64,000 nucleotides of DNA, from contig NZ_CP017696.1 in assembly GCF_002715865.1 (NCBI RefSeq), positions 2,108,001 through 2,172,000 on the forward strand, written 5' to 3'. The notes beneath the pieces are model-generated. The model saw only the letters and a list, made by a program, of their open reading frames with translations. It did not search any database and was not told where the DNA came from. Below are positions 18,553 to 26,854 of this stretch, piece by piece; positions within the stretch are counted from its first letter, which is position 1, and each line of letters begins with the position of its first letter. The DNA comes from Bifidobacterium asteroides DSM 20089. GTDB lineage: Bacteria; Actinomycetota; Actinomycetes; Actinomycetales; Bifidobacteriaceae. The position numbers and the translations under genes are program-made.

Positions 18553-18888
18553 AGTCTTCTCCTTTGAAAGCAAATATGAGGCGAAACGTTCTACCGCTAA
18601 CTATTCTACGCCATAAACACAGCTAACTCATTCCGGCCTCTCACACATTGAGACTGCTCTCATGTCACTGACACCGATGTGGAAATCCGAACTGGTACGA
18701 TGACGCCACCACTCTTGGAACAATACCCCTGCCGGAATTCGAACAACACATAAAAGACCAGTTTGCTTGGTTACACTCACACCATGAGCATGGGATGTTT
18801 AGTGGATGCAGTGCGGAATCATGTAGAGAATGTCGCTGGTGATGACACTGGTGGGGATCGTGGCGGTCAGCCAGTTGCGGGTCTGATG
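18553..18888. other. 336-base region upstream of the bacteriocin-type operon
   Basis: Holds the presumed minus-strand promoter of the leader/membrane protein/ATPase operon. No ORF is recognised. On the minus strand, 18724-18744 reads GTTCGAATTCCGGC followed by AGGGGTA, like the 3' end of a tRNA T arm, but no complete tRNA folds here. A minus-strand frame at 18790-18880 could be a frameshifted tail of the coiled-coil gene. Confidence 0.35.
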
Positions 18889-19389
18889 TCAGCCGAGCCG
18901 GTTGCTCATCCGTCTGATCTGCTCGCTGGCCTGTCTATCGAGTGAGACCAGTGCCTCGTCGAGGTGTCGTGTGACGTCGTGGGCGAGCGAGTCGAGCCCG
19001 CTGTTCTGCTTGCTCTGCAGCCTCAAGAGTCGATCGTTCACGTACCGCTGCTCGTCGTGCATCTTTCTGAGCTGTGTTTCGTGCCTGCTCGCCGTTTGCT
19101 CCACGTTCTCCTCGAACGCCTTGTAGCCAAAGAGGATGACCTTCCTTGAGGCTTCGCTCTGCCTGTTGCCTGAGTCCTCTAGTCGCTGCAAGCTGGTCAA
19201 CAGCATCTGGTTGACCTGTTCCATCGTGGAGGTTATCGTCTCCAACTACTCCCTGAGGTTCACCTGGCGGCTGGTGACCAGCTGTATCTGCGCGCCCTGG
19301 TAGTTCCTGAGCTCCTCGAGCACCTGCCTCGTCTCGCACAGTCGTGCACTCAGGTCCTCCTCGTTGCTCTGGTTCGGGTTTTTGTCCAT
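18889..19389 (-). pseudogene. coiled-coil protein gene interrupted by an in-frame amber codon
   Basis: GAGGAG precedes ATG 19389 and the frame reads MDKNPNQSNEEDLSARLCE and on for 47 residues, reaches a single TAG at 19246-19248, then continues in the same phase for another 118 residues to 18889. Both halves are charged, leucine-rich and heptad-like (for example RQVLEELRNYQ, and LLRLQSKQNSGLDSLAHDV), so the whole was one coiled-coil protein of about 165 residues. A hydrophobic stretch follows in another frame downstream (about 18800-18880: WLTATIPTSVITSDILYMI), suggesting a lost membrane tail. Function unknown. It lies 30 bases from the left end of the IS element. Confidence 0.55.
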
Positions 19390-19418
19390 GTCTCCTCGTT
19401 TCGTCCAGCGGCGATTGC

Positions 19419-19445
19419 GGGCTATAGGAACTAAACGCGTTGTTT
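19419..19445 (+). repeat. left terminal inverted repeat of the IS
   Basis: Begins GG, then CTATAGGAACTAAACGCG and onward. 26 of 27 bases match the inverted right end. Confidence 0.85.
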
Positions 19446-19551
19446 ATGTTGGGGGTTTGGCCTTGTGGCTGTAAGCGTGTTGGGTGGTTGTTAATAGGTC
19501 GGGTTGTTAATAGGGGTCTTGCAGGGGTGCCCGTTCCTGTTCGATTGGGGA

Positions 19552-20715
19552 ATGAGAACCAGATCGAAGAGGGCCAGGCATTGCCCCATATGCCATGGGC
19601 GGATGCGCAAGCATGGGCGCAACAGATCAGGCACGCAGCGCTGGATGTGTCCGTCCTGCTCGATCACGTCCACCGCGCGCAGGCAGGACCGGGCCCGCGC
19701 CGCGCAGTTGAGGGAGTTCCTGGACCGGCTGCTGACGGGCAGGACCCGGGAACAGATGGGGGCCATGGGCGCCAGGGCCTGGCGTAAACGGGTCGGCTGG
19801 TGCTGGAACATCAAGCCGGCAATCACACCGGACGGGGTGGTCCATCACACGCTCATGGCCGACGGCACGCATATGGCACACGGCTGGTGCCTCCTGATAG
19901 CGATCGACGGGCAGACGGGCCAGGTCATCGACCGGCAGTGGTGCCATCAGGAGAACACGGCGGCCTGCACGGCCCTGTTCTCCCGCATCCCCGGGCCCGA
20001 CGTGCTCATCACCGACGGCCTTCGCGGCGTGCAGAAAGCCTGCCATGCCTGCTGGCCGGGCACGCGCATCCAACGCTGCCTGGTGCACGTGCAACGCAAC
20101 ACCAAAACCGACCCGACACTCAAACCACGACTTCAGGCCGGCAAGGAACTCAAGCGACCCTCCGACCAGCTCACCCGGGTCCATACCATCGAGGAAGCGG
20201 TGCGTTGGGGTGAGGCCTTGAACGCCTGGCACGAAAGATGGAAAACCCCCATCGACGAACGCACCATGGCCAAGGACGACCCAGCCAACCCCAAAGCCAG
20301 CCACCAATCCTGGTGGTGGACCCACCAGGAACTCCGCCGCTGCTACCGCAGGCTCGAACACCTCTTCCAAGACAGGCAGCTCTTCGCCTTCCTGGAACCC
20401 GAACTCACCGCCGGCGGGCCAGTGGAACGCACCACCAACCGGCTGGAAGGAGGAGTCAACCCACCCATCAAACGCACCCTCCTGCAACACCACGGCCTAC
20501 CCGAGAGCCACATGAGACGCGCCTGCGAATGGCACTGCTACATGAAAACCGACAACCCCGACCCCGCCAGCCTGATCAGGGACGAACACCACCAGCCACA
20601 ACCAGCACCCAAACGGGAAACCAGACAGGAACAGGACGAGCCCGAACACTACGGCACCGCCATCAACTGGAACGAGTTCCACACACCAGTCAGATACCCC
20701 AACACCACACTCTGA
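19552..20715 (+). CDS. IS1249-type transposase
   Basis: Transposase of about 387 residues. It starts MRTRSKRARHCPICHGRM; the C-x2-C pair and a second pair (WMCPSCS) form an N-terminal zinc ribbon for end binding. The catalytic core has LMADGTHMAHGWCLL (first Asp), PDVLITDGLRG (second Asp) and a C-terminal glutamate within ERTTNRLEGG, a likely DDE triad. ATG 19552 is preferred because it begins the zinc ribbon; an upstream in-frame start at 19504 adds residues with no family features. No frameshift is seen, so the element may be active. Confidence 0.85.
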   Translation: MRTRSKRARHCPICHGRMRKHGRNRSGTQRWMCPSCSITSTARRQDRARAAQLREFLDRLLTGRTREQMGAMGARAWRKRVGWCWNIKPAITPDGVVHHTLMADGTHMAHGWCLLIAIDGQTGQVIDRQWCHQENTAACTALFSRIPGPDVLITDGLRGVQKACHACWPGTRIQRCLVHVQRNTKTDPTLKPRLQAGKELKRPSDQLTRVHTIEEAVRWGEALNAWHERWKTPIDERTMAKDDPANPKASHQSWWWTHQELRRCYRRLEHLFQDRQLFAFLEPELTAGGPVERTTNRLEGGVNPPIKRTLLQHHGLPESHMRRACEWHCYMKTDNPDPASLIRDEHHQPQPAPKRETRQEQDEPEHYGTAINWNEFHTPVRYPNTTL

Positions 20716-20748
20716 CCAACACACAACCAAACCCACACACAGAACCTA

Positions 20749-20775
20749 AAACAACGCGTTTAGTTCCTATAGGCC
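20749..20775 (-). repeat. right terminal inverted repeat of the IS
   Basis: Inverted copy of the left end, reading AACGCGTTTAGTTCCTATAG toward the outside and ending GCC. Confidence 0.85.
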
Positions 20776-20795
20776 GACTTTTAACCGTCACGCAA

Positions 20796-20811
20796 GCAAT
20801 ACTTGTATTGC
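20796..20811 (+). promoter_or_regulatory. perfect palindromic operator-like site before the ABC/FtsX operon
   Basis: GCAATACTTGTATTGC is a perfect 16-base palindrome located 88 bases before the ABC ATPase start and about 20 bases from the IS right end. The outer ACGCAA/TTGCGT bases are also complementary. Size and symmetry suit a TetR- or PadR-type repressor, but no such gene is in the window; the IS may have separated the operon from its regulator. Confidence 0.5.
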
Positions 20812-20898
20812 GTCTCAGTGTAAAGTTCGCTGTAGCTTTTCGCGTTGTGGATTCGTATGGTGCTCGGGGTTTCGTCGGGCTGTGGATTGGGGTTGGGT

Positions 20899-21630
20899 AT
20901 GGCTGGTGAGTTTCTGTCCCTTGAGGGTGTCTCCTATCATTACGGTTCGGGCGGGGCCGGCATCACCGACGTGTCCCTGCAATGCCCGCCTGGGTCGTGG
21001 ACGGCGATCATGGGGCCCTCGGGCGCGGGCAAGTCGACCCTGCTGAATTGCGCCTCGGGCCTGCTGCCGGTCGACCAGGGCTTGGTGCACATCGGGCAGC
21101 ATGACCTGGCCCGGATGGGAGAGGCCGACCTGACACGTGTCAGGCGTGACCTGATCGGGTTCGTGTTTCAGGACTACAACCTCGTCGAAGCGTTCACATG
21201 CCTGCAGAACGTGATGCTGTCCTTCCTCTTCGGCGGGCCGCGCATCGAGGTCGACGACGCCGTGCGGGCCCTGCAGGCGGTGGGTCTGGATGGTTTCGCC
21301 GACGTCTATCCCTCGGACATGTCGGGCGGGCAGCGGCAGCGTGTGGCGGTGGCCAGGGCTTTGGCCTCGAGGCCCTCGGTCGTCTTTGCCGACGAGCCGA
21401 CGGGCGCCCTGGACACCGCCGGCTCCCAGCTGGTGCTGGACGCCTTCGGCCAGGTGGCGGCGCGGGGGTCCACGGTGCTGATGGTGACCCACGACCCGGA
21501 TGTGGCGGCCCGTGCTGGCAGCACCGTGTTCCTGGTCGACGGCCGCATCCACTCGGTGTGGTCGGGCTGCACGGCCGAGCAGCTGGCCATGCACCTGGCC
21601 GAGACCACGTTGAGCGGGGCCGACCGGTGA
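20899..21630 (+). CDS. ABC transporter ATP-binding protein (MacB/LolD/BceA-like)
   Basis: ATPase subunit of an ABC system with an FtsX-type permease. Walker A GPSGAGKST, FVFQDYNLVEAFT (Q-loop), signature MSGGQRQR, Walker B VVFADEPTGALD and switch histidine MVTHDPD are all present in a 243-residue protein. Proteins of this class drive antimicrobial-peptide resistance or lipoprotein/peptide extrusion. ATG 20899 begins the conserved start; the GGGGTTGGG ahead of it is a weak ribosome site. Its stop overlaps the permease GTG start (GTGA), implying coupled translation. GC is high compared with the exporter that follows. Confidence 0.85.
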   Translation: MAGEFLSLEGVSYHYGSGGAGITDVSLQCPPGSWTAIMGPSGAGKSTLLNCASGLLPVDQGLVHIGQHDLARMGEADLTRVRRDLIGFVFQDYNLVEAFTCLQNVMLSFLFGGPRIEVDDAVRALQAVGLDGFADVYPSDMSGGQRQRVAVARALASRPSVVFADEPTGALDTAGSQLVLDAFGQVAARGSTVLMVTHDPDVAARAGSTVFLVDGRIHSVWSGCTAEQLAMHLAETTLSGADR

Positions 21631-23663
21631 GCGCGGGCATGGCCTCCCCGGCCCAGCAGGCGAGCCGACCCTGGCGCAAGCGGCCAACAAGGGCCAGCCT
21701 GTCCTTCTCCCTGGTCAGGGCCCACCGCTCCTCCTACTGGATCATGTGCCTGGCCGTGTTCGCCGCCACGACCCTGTCCTGCGCGACCCTGCAGGCACGT
21801 CAGGCGGGCCTGGCCTACGACGGCCTGCACGGCCTGGAGGGCCTGAACGCCTACCACCGCATTCTGACCAAGGCCTACTACGACCTGGCATTGAACACTG
21901 TGTCGCTGATCGCGCTGGTGTTCTGCCTGCTGGTGACGGTGTTCCTGGTCCTGTCATCGGTGTCCTTCCTGGTCCAGGAAAGGCGCCGGGAATACGGCCT
22001 GATGCGGCTCAACGGCGCCTCGGGCAAACAGGTCGTGGCCATGGCCCTGCGAGAGTTCTCCCTGCCCCTGGCCCTGGCCGACGCCGCGGGATGCCTGGCC
22101 GGATCCCTGCTGACCGTTCCTGTGGGCATGGCCTTCATAAGGGCCATGGGCACCACGGACATCGACCTGCTCTTCCACCCCAGGGCCCGCCTGTGGGTGG
22201 CGGCCGTGGCCTTCGCCCTGATGATGGCGGTCTGCCTGCTGGGCGTGTGGCTGGCCACGCGCAGGTTCGGGGCCGAGACCCCCCTGAAGCTGATGACACA
22301 ACCGGCCGTCAAGGACAAAAAGGCCAGCCGGTTGCGGATCGTATGCTCCCTGGCCCTGTTCCTAGCCTCTATCACGGTCGCCTTCATGCCGGTCGACCGC
22401 TCGGAGTTCTACGACCGGCTGCTGGGCTTGATCGTCCTACTGATAATCACCGTGTACGTGGCCGCCCCCCTGCTGGTCCCCCCGGTAGCATCCCTGCTGG
22501 GCCTGCTGGCCGAAAAAACCGCGGCCGGACCGGGCCTGCTGGCCCGGCAACGGGTCCGCAGGGGCAGGGCAGGCGCCACGGCCATAGCGTTGCCGGCCAT
22601 GATGGCGCTGACCATTCTGGTCTCCTTCATCCTCATCATGCAGGCGGGCCGCATGAGCTCGGTGGTGCTCAGCATCGAGCCCATGAAGGCCGACGTGGTG
22701 GCCTCCTCGGACGACCTGTCCCAGGCCGGCAGGATCTCGCGCACGCTGCAGGGGCTCGGACGGGAGGTCGGCACAGCCGACATCTACCAGACCCAGCAAT
22801 GGGTCCTGACCGACAAGCACGGAAACATCCAGATGGACACCTTCCCCCAGGTCACCTGGGCCCAGGCCCGTGACCTGGCCGACCCCAGCCACAAGGACAC
22901 CGCCCCCAAGGTGCTCCAGGGCAGCCTGGCCGACCTGGGCGCCGGCAAGGTGGCCATAAGCAGAGCATACGACAACCAGCGCAAGCCGGGCGACACGATC
23001 ACCCTCATCGACCGCCACGACAAAAGACACCAGGTCCAGGTCGTGGCCGTCATCGAGCCGCCCAAGACCACCCCCCACGTGAACATGGACATGCTCACGA
23101 CCGAGGATGGCCTGCCCAGGGAGGGCGAGAACGGCCGACTGTACGCCTTCATCACCGCCCGCGACCACACCCAGGCCGACGACATAGCCCAACAGATAAG
23201 GGACACCACCCACAAGATCACCGCCTTGAACAGGCAGGACTTCATCGACGACTACATCAAGACCAGCATCAAGGAGCAGCAGGGAACACCGCTCATGATA
23301 GCCGGCGGCACCATCCTGGCCCTGATATTCCTCGTCCAATCTATAGCCATAGGAATCAGCGAACGACGCATGCAGAACCGGCGCCTCAACCAGATGGGCG
23401 TCACCCGCGGCGCCCTCGCCTGGTCAGCGGCCATCGAGACCACACTCGACGTCACCGCCGGCATCATCCTCTCCCTCGTCGCCGTGGCCATCACCGAGGC
23501 ATCCGTGGCGATAAGCTTCGTCCGGGACGGGGTCGGCATACAACACACACCCATCATCGCAGACATCTTCCTACCCATGTCCCTCCTGCTCCTGGCCGTC
23601 GCCATAGCCACCACCATCCTCTGCACACGCCTCACCCACAAGAACCAACCCACAAAACACTAG
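21627..23663 (+). CDS. FtsX-like permease, partner of the preceding ABC ATPase
   Basis: A 678-residue inner-membrane permease. The N-terminal FtsX domain has a segment at about 35-50, then a three-segment unit around residues 85-205 (SVSFLVQERRREYGLMRLNGAS is the classic FtsX motif). Middle segments follow, then an external domain (about 340-540) and a C-terminal three-segment FtsX unit (SERRMQNRRLNQMG). GTG 21627 overlaps the ATPase stop; ATG 21639 is an alternative. With the ATPase it forms a BceAB/MacB-like pair for export or for defence against peptides. An ABC exporter gene follows 14 bases later, so the three probably share one transcript. Confidence 0.83.
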   Translation: MSAGMASPAQQASRPWRKRPTRASLSFSLVRAHRSSYWIMCLAVFAATTLSCATLQARQAGLAYDGLHGLEGLNAYHRILTKAYYDLALNTVSLIALVFCLLVTVFLVLSSVSFLVQERRREYGLMRLNGASGKQVVAMALREFSLPLALADAAGCLAGSLLTVPVGMAFIRAMGTTDIDLLFHPRARLWVAAVAFALMMAVCLLGVWLATRRFGAETPLKLMTQPAVKDKKASRLRIVCSLALFLASITVAFMPVDRSEFYDRLLGLIVLLIITVYVAAPLLVPPVASLLGLLAEKTAAGPGLLARQRVRRGRAGATAIALPAMMALTILVSFILIMQAGRMSSVVLSIEPMKADVVASSDDLSQAGRISRTLQGLGREVGTADIYQTQQWVLTDKHGNIQMDTFPQVTWAQARDLADPSHKDTAPKVLQGSLADLGAGKVAISRAYDNQRKPGDTITLIDRHDKRHQVQVVAVIEPPKTTPHVNMDMLTTEDGLPREGENGRLYAFITARDHTQADDIAQQIRDTTHKITALNRQDFIDDYIKTSIKEQQGTPLMIAGGTILALIFLVQSIAIGISERRMQNRRLNQMGVTRGALAWSAAIETTLDVTAGIILSLVAVAITEASVAISFVRDGVGIQHTPIIADIFLPMSLLLLAVAIATTILCTRLTHKNQPTKH

Positions 23664-23677
23664 AGGCCAGGCCAACC

Positions 23678-25400
23678 ATGAACTTTATCCACGTCGTCAG
23701 GAAATACATGCCGGGGCACATTCTTGCATACACGGCAAGCCTTCTGCTGGGAATCCTCGCACAAGCGGTCGTCCTGCTGCAACCACAGCTCAGCGGAGCC
23801 CTCATAGACGGCGTGCAACAATACAAAGCAATCGTATTAATCGCGGTGCAATTGGGAATACTGTTCATTCTTGGCGCTGTATTGACAGCAATCCAGCAAG
23901 CCATACTAGGCACAATAGGGGAGAAATCATTATATTCCATTCGCAACAGCATGGTCGACAAGTTTTTCCGGATGAGTTTGCTTGATAGGGAACAGAAACC
24001 TCCGGCCTGGTATTCGCAAAGAGTTTCCAATGATGCCGCTTTGATAAAGTCGGTTCCATCGCAATTCCTCTCACTGGTGCAAGGAATAATCCTGATTGTA
24101 GGTTCAGGGGTGTGCCTTGTGTGGCTTGACCCCATTTTCTTTGTGATAGTTCTCATTCCTGCAGGTTTTTCAATATCACTTATGCTTATTGCAACTAAGC
24201 CGGTAAAAAAAACTGCAGAACAATCTGCAGAATGCAACAATGGACATGACCTCGACTGTGCAGGAAGCCGCCGCTTCCATGAGAACACTTGAAGCCTATA
24301 ACTCTATCGACCCGGAAAAAAACAAGATATATGCCATAACAGGGCAGGCTTTTGCCTCCGGGAGGAAACTTGTTTGGTTATACAGCAGTTTTGCGCCTGT
24401 CAACCAGATTTTGTCAAAGCTGGGAAACATAGTCGCCATCCTATACGGAGCATATCAAGTTGCGTGTGGACAGATGGAATTCACATCGCTAGTCATGTTC
24501 TTGATGTACTTTTCCTACTTCTCAACAGCGATCAATTCAATAGTGTCTGCTATAGGGCAGATGCAACAAGCCATAGTCGGAAGCCAACGAGTGGATGAAT
24601 TCTTTACGGTGAAAGAACAGCAAGACGATTCAGCAGGAACGGTGCTTAGCCTAACAAAGGCTCCAAAAGTGACTTTCAAGGAAATCAACCATAGGTATAT
24701 CGACCAAACAGAGAATTCGCTAACCAATGTTAGTTTTACCGCTCCTCCAGGGAAAATAACGGCACTGGTTGGAGAATCAGGCGGCGGAAAAACAACATGC
24801 TTGAGCTTAGTCGAACGGTTCTTCCAGCCCACCAATGGGCAAGTAACCGTCGATGGTTCCGATCTCGCTGGCCTTCACATGGAGAAGTTGAGAAAAGACA
24901 TCGCGTATGTGGAACAAGACCCCTGTATCCTGACGGGAACCATCAGAGACAACATACTACTTGGGAACAACACGGCAACAGATGATGAAATATCTCAGGT
25001 GCTTAAACGTGTCGGCCTCGAACTCGACGGCGTATCAGATGCACAGCTCCTGGATAGGGAAGTGGGCCAGTCTGGTTTAGCCTTGTCGGGCGGTCAAAAG
25101 CAAAGAATTGCCCTGGCCCGTGCCTTGATTAGAATGCCCAAGCTTTTACTCATGGATGAGCCGACATCCAACTTAGACGGTCTGGCTGAGGAGACTATTG
25201 CCAAACTTATTCGACAGAGATTCGGAAACACAACAGTTCTATATTCAGCCCATCGCCTCTCACTTATTCTTGAAGCCGATTGGATTGTCGTTATCAAGAA
25301 CGGTAGGGTCCTGGATGAAGGCAACCATGAAGAGTTGCTGGGTAGATGCGACTACTACAAGCAACTGATTGCTTCACAGGAACAGCACACCACCAAGTGA
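23678..25400 (+). pseudogene. ABC exporter (fused membrane and ATPase domains) split by a +1 frameshift in an A8 tract
   Basis: A type-I ABC exporter half-transporter in two phases. The first frame (23678-24292) gives the N-terminal membrane segments up to IATKPVKK. The second (continuing to 25400) begins LQNNLQNATMDMTSTVQEA and gives the last segments and the ATPase, with Walker A GESGGGKTT, signature ALSGGQKQR and Walker B LLLMDEPTS. The switch is at 24205-24212, a run of eight A. Removing one A joins the frames into KPVKKLQNNLQNATMDM, exactly as expected for this family, for about 573 residues. The gene is AT-richer than the FtsX pair. It could be a true pseudogene, a phase-variable gene, or one rescued by transcriptional slippage; an assembly error is also possible. 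ATG 23678 follows the FtsX stop by 14 bases. Confidence 0.75.
24205..24212 (+). repeat. A8 homopolymer at the exporter frameshift
   Basis: Eight consecutive A bases span the phase switch in the ABC exporter gene. Runs of this length are prone to replication slippage and to RNA polymerase slippage. Confidence 0.7.
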
Positions 25401-25445
25401 AAGGTTTCAATCTGCCTTAAACACATCTGCTGCAATTGGTTTTAT

Positions 25446-25459
25446 CAGTTCTATAGGCC
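25446..25459 (+). repeat. solo sequence resembling the right IS end
   Basis: CAGTTCTATAGGCC resembles the outer right end of the IS (AGTTCCTATAGGCC) with one base missing, in the same orientation, 46 bases after the exporter stop. It could be a leftover IS end; the length is too short to be certain. Confidence 0.3.
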
Positions 25460-25521
25460 AGAATTACTCCCTGAAGCACACCAACGTCCAAATATTTCAC
25501 TTCTCACAGATGATATTCTTT

Positions 25522-26118
25522 TCACTCGTTATCATTTAATGAATCATATCCGTTAAGTTGTTCAGTGCCATCAGATTTAATCGTCTTGTATATCGTTCCT
25601 CGGGAGACATTAAAGCGCTGCGCAATCTCCTGGACTGTAACGCTCCTGGACTCGTAGAGCTGCCGAACCATGGACTTATCGCTCTTGCTCAGCTTGGGAC
25701 GCCGCCCACCAACCCTTCCCCGTGACCGGGCAGCCTTCAGACCGGCGGTGGTTCGCTCACGGATTAGGTCACGCTCAAACTGGGCCATGGCGGCGAACAC
25801 GTTGAACACCAGGACGCCACCAGGAGTGGTTGTGTCCATCTGCTCGGTCAGAGATTTGAAGCCAACACCCATATCCTGCAGACGGTTCATGATATCGACC
25901 AGGTTCTGGACGCTGCGCCCCAGTCGGTCGAGTTTCCATACCACCAGCACGTCACCCTCTCGCAAAACATCAAACATACGGTCGAGTTCAGGACGGCTGG
26001 CCTTGGCTCCTGAAGCGTGATCAACATAGCATCGATCACACCCGTCAGCCTTCAAAGCATCGACCTGCAGGTCCTCGTTCTGGTCCAGGGTGCTGACCCT
26101 GGCATACCCAATCAGCAT
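25522..26118 (-). CDS. serine recombinase (resolvase/invertase family)
   Basis: Site-specific recombinase of the small serine class. MLIGYARVST has the catalytic serine near residue 9, GAKASRPELDRM, VVWKLDRLGRS and the dimer/active-site region QFERDLIRERT follow, and a C-terminal helix-turn-helix VQEIAQRFNVSRGTIYKTI binds DNA. At about 198 residues it is the size of Tn3-type resolvases and Hin/Gin invertases. ATG 26118 is chosen because a GGAGGGG tract lies about 7 bases ahead; a TTG at 26124 is possible. It overlaps the end of the membrane protein gene, so the two are coupled. Its target sites are unknown; the inverted repeat at 26785-26854 is one candidate. Confidence 0.85.
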   Translation of the reverse strand: MLIGYARVSTLDQNEDLQVDALKADGCDRCYVDHASGAKASRPELDRMFDVLREGDVLVVWKLDRLGRSVQNLVDIMNRLQDMGVGFKSLTEQMDTTTPGGVLVFNVFAAMAQFERDLIRERTTAGLKAARSRGRVGGRRPKLSKSDKSMVRQLYESRSVTVQEIAQRFNVSRGTIYKTIKSDGTEQLNGYDSLNDNE

Positions 26119-26795
26119 GCGCAAGCCCCTCCCCCATATGGATACGCCGAATCCTTACCCGTATACGGTCCCTCCTTGGGACAGATACGCTCGTCAAATA
26201 TCTGCTTGCCATAGGTAAAAATAACCAGTGAGAAAACGCCACATACGATCCACCACAACACATTCCTGCTCTGAGGGAAATCGGATATCCTCGAATCATT
26301 GCGCCACAGCCAATATGCCATAATGCCCCCGAGGAGCATATACGGCCATGTTCGCAAGAACCATCTGAGATTCAGGGCTCCCCTGCACCAATCCCAGGAA
26401 TAGTATCCAAGAGCCACATCTTCTACCAGAGACATAGCTATTATCAACCAAGACACATCAGCCGACAACGCCACCGCCCGTGTCATCAAAACCATTAACG
26501 CGGACAGATAAAGCAGGTGTCCGCCACAAACAACCATCAACACATCCCGACTGTTCCCTAAAGGATCTTCTTCAGGTCGTCGATAAAAAAGAATCCAAAG
26601 GACGGCAAGCAAGCCGGCCAACATCAGCCACATCGCTATCCCATTCAGCGGCTGAATCTTTCCCCCGACTACACCAGGCACTATCGACACAGCTACAAGC
26701 GCTATATACAAAGACAGCCAGACCTGTACACATTTGCGTACCAGTTTTTTCAGACCATATTGCCGAAGCGCATCGCGACTCCATGAGTGTTTCAA
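26112..26795 (-). CDS. hypothetical membrane protein upstream of the recombinase
   Basis: A 227-residue protein with about six hydrophobic segments (around 22-40, 53-70, 86-105, 112-128, 146-163, 180-197) and no family I recognise. Basic residues before the first segment (LKKLVRKC) suggest a cytoplasmic N terminus. The apparent start is TTG 26795 with GGAAGG about 8 bases ahead, but that TTG lies inside the left arm of an inverted repeat, so the start is uncertain. It is AT-richer than housekeeping genes and shares a transcript with the serine recombinase, as cargo of a mobile unit would. Confidence 0.55.
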   Translation of the reverse strand: MKHSWSRDALRQYGLKKLVRKCVQVWLSLYIALVAVSIVPGVVGGKIQPLNGIAMWLMLAGLLAVLWILFYRRPEEDPLGNSRDVLMVVCGGHLLYLSALMVLMTRAVALSADVSWLIIAMSLVEDVALGYYSWDWCRGALNLRWFLRTWPYMLLGGIMAYWLWRNDSRISDFPQSRNVLWWIVCGVFSLVIFTYGKQIFDERICPKEGPYTGKDSAYPYGGGACAC

Positions 26796-26854
26796 AACCC
26801 GTCCTTCCGTCCATCAAATTGTACATTGATTTTTAGACGAGTTTTGAAACACTC
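26785..26854. repeat. 19-bp inverted repeat with 32-base spacer at the membrane protein start
   Basis: Arms 26785-26803 and 26836-26854 match 18 of 19 (GAGTGTTTCAAAACCCGTC against the inverted copy). The left arm contains the TTG start of the membrane protein gene. The symmetry fits a repressor operator, a recombinase binding site or an element end; on the minus strand it sits just upstream of the membrane protein/recombinase pair. Confidence 0.6.

Larger units (their letters stand above)
19419..20775 (+). mobile_element. IS1249-like insertion sequence (IS256-type superfamily)
   Basis: A complete element of about 1.36 kb with one transposase gene between inverted ends. The ends match perfectly over 24 bases (19422-19445 against 20749-20772), and the pairing extends to GG at the outermost positions. 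The 8 bases beyond each end (GCGATTGC on the left, GACTTTTA on the right) are not a target duplication, so the flanks have recombined or the insertion left none. Assignment to the IS1249 group rests on the transposase with an N-terminal zinc finger. Confidence 0.8.

Noticed and set aside
18660-18780. A complete tRNA gene suggested by a T-arm-like sequence
   Set aside because: The T-stem does not pair and no anticodon or acceptor arms can be placed.
23678-25400. Programmed ribosomal frameshift as the sole explanation for the split exporter
   Set aside because: No stimulating stem-loop or second slippery heptamer is evident and exporters of this family are not known to use programmed frameshifting; polymerase slippage or mutation fits better.
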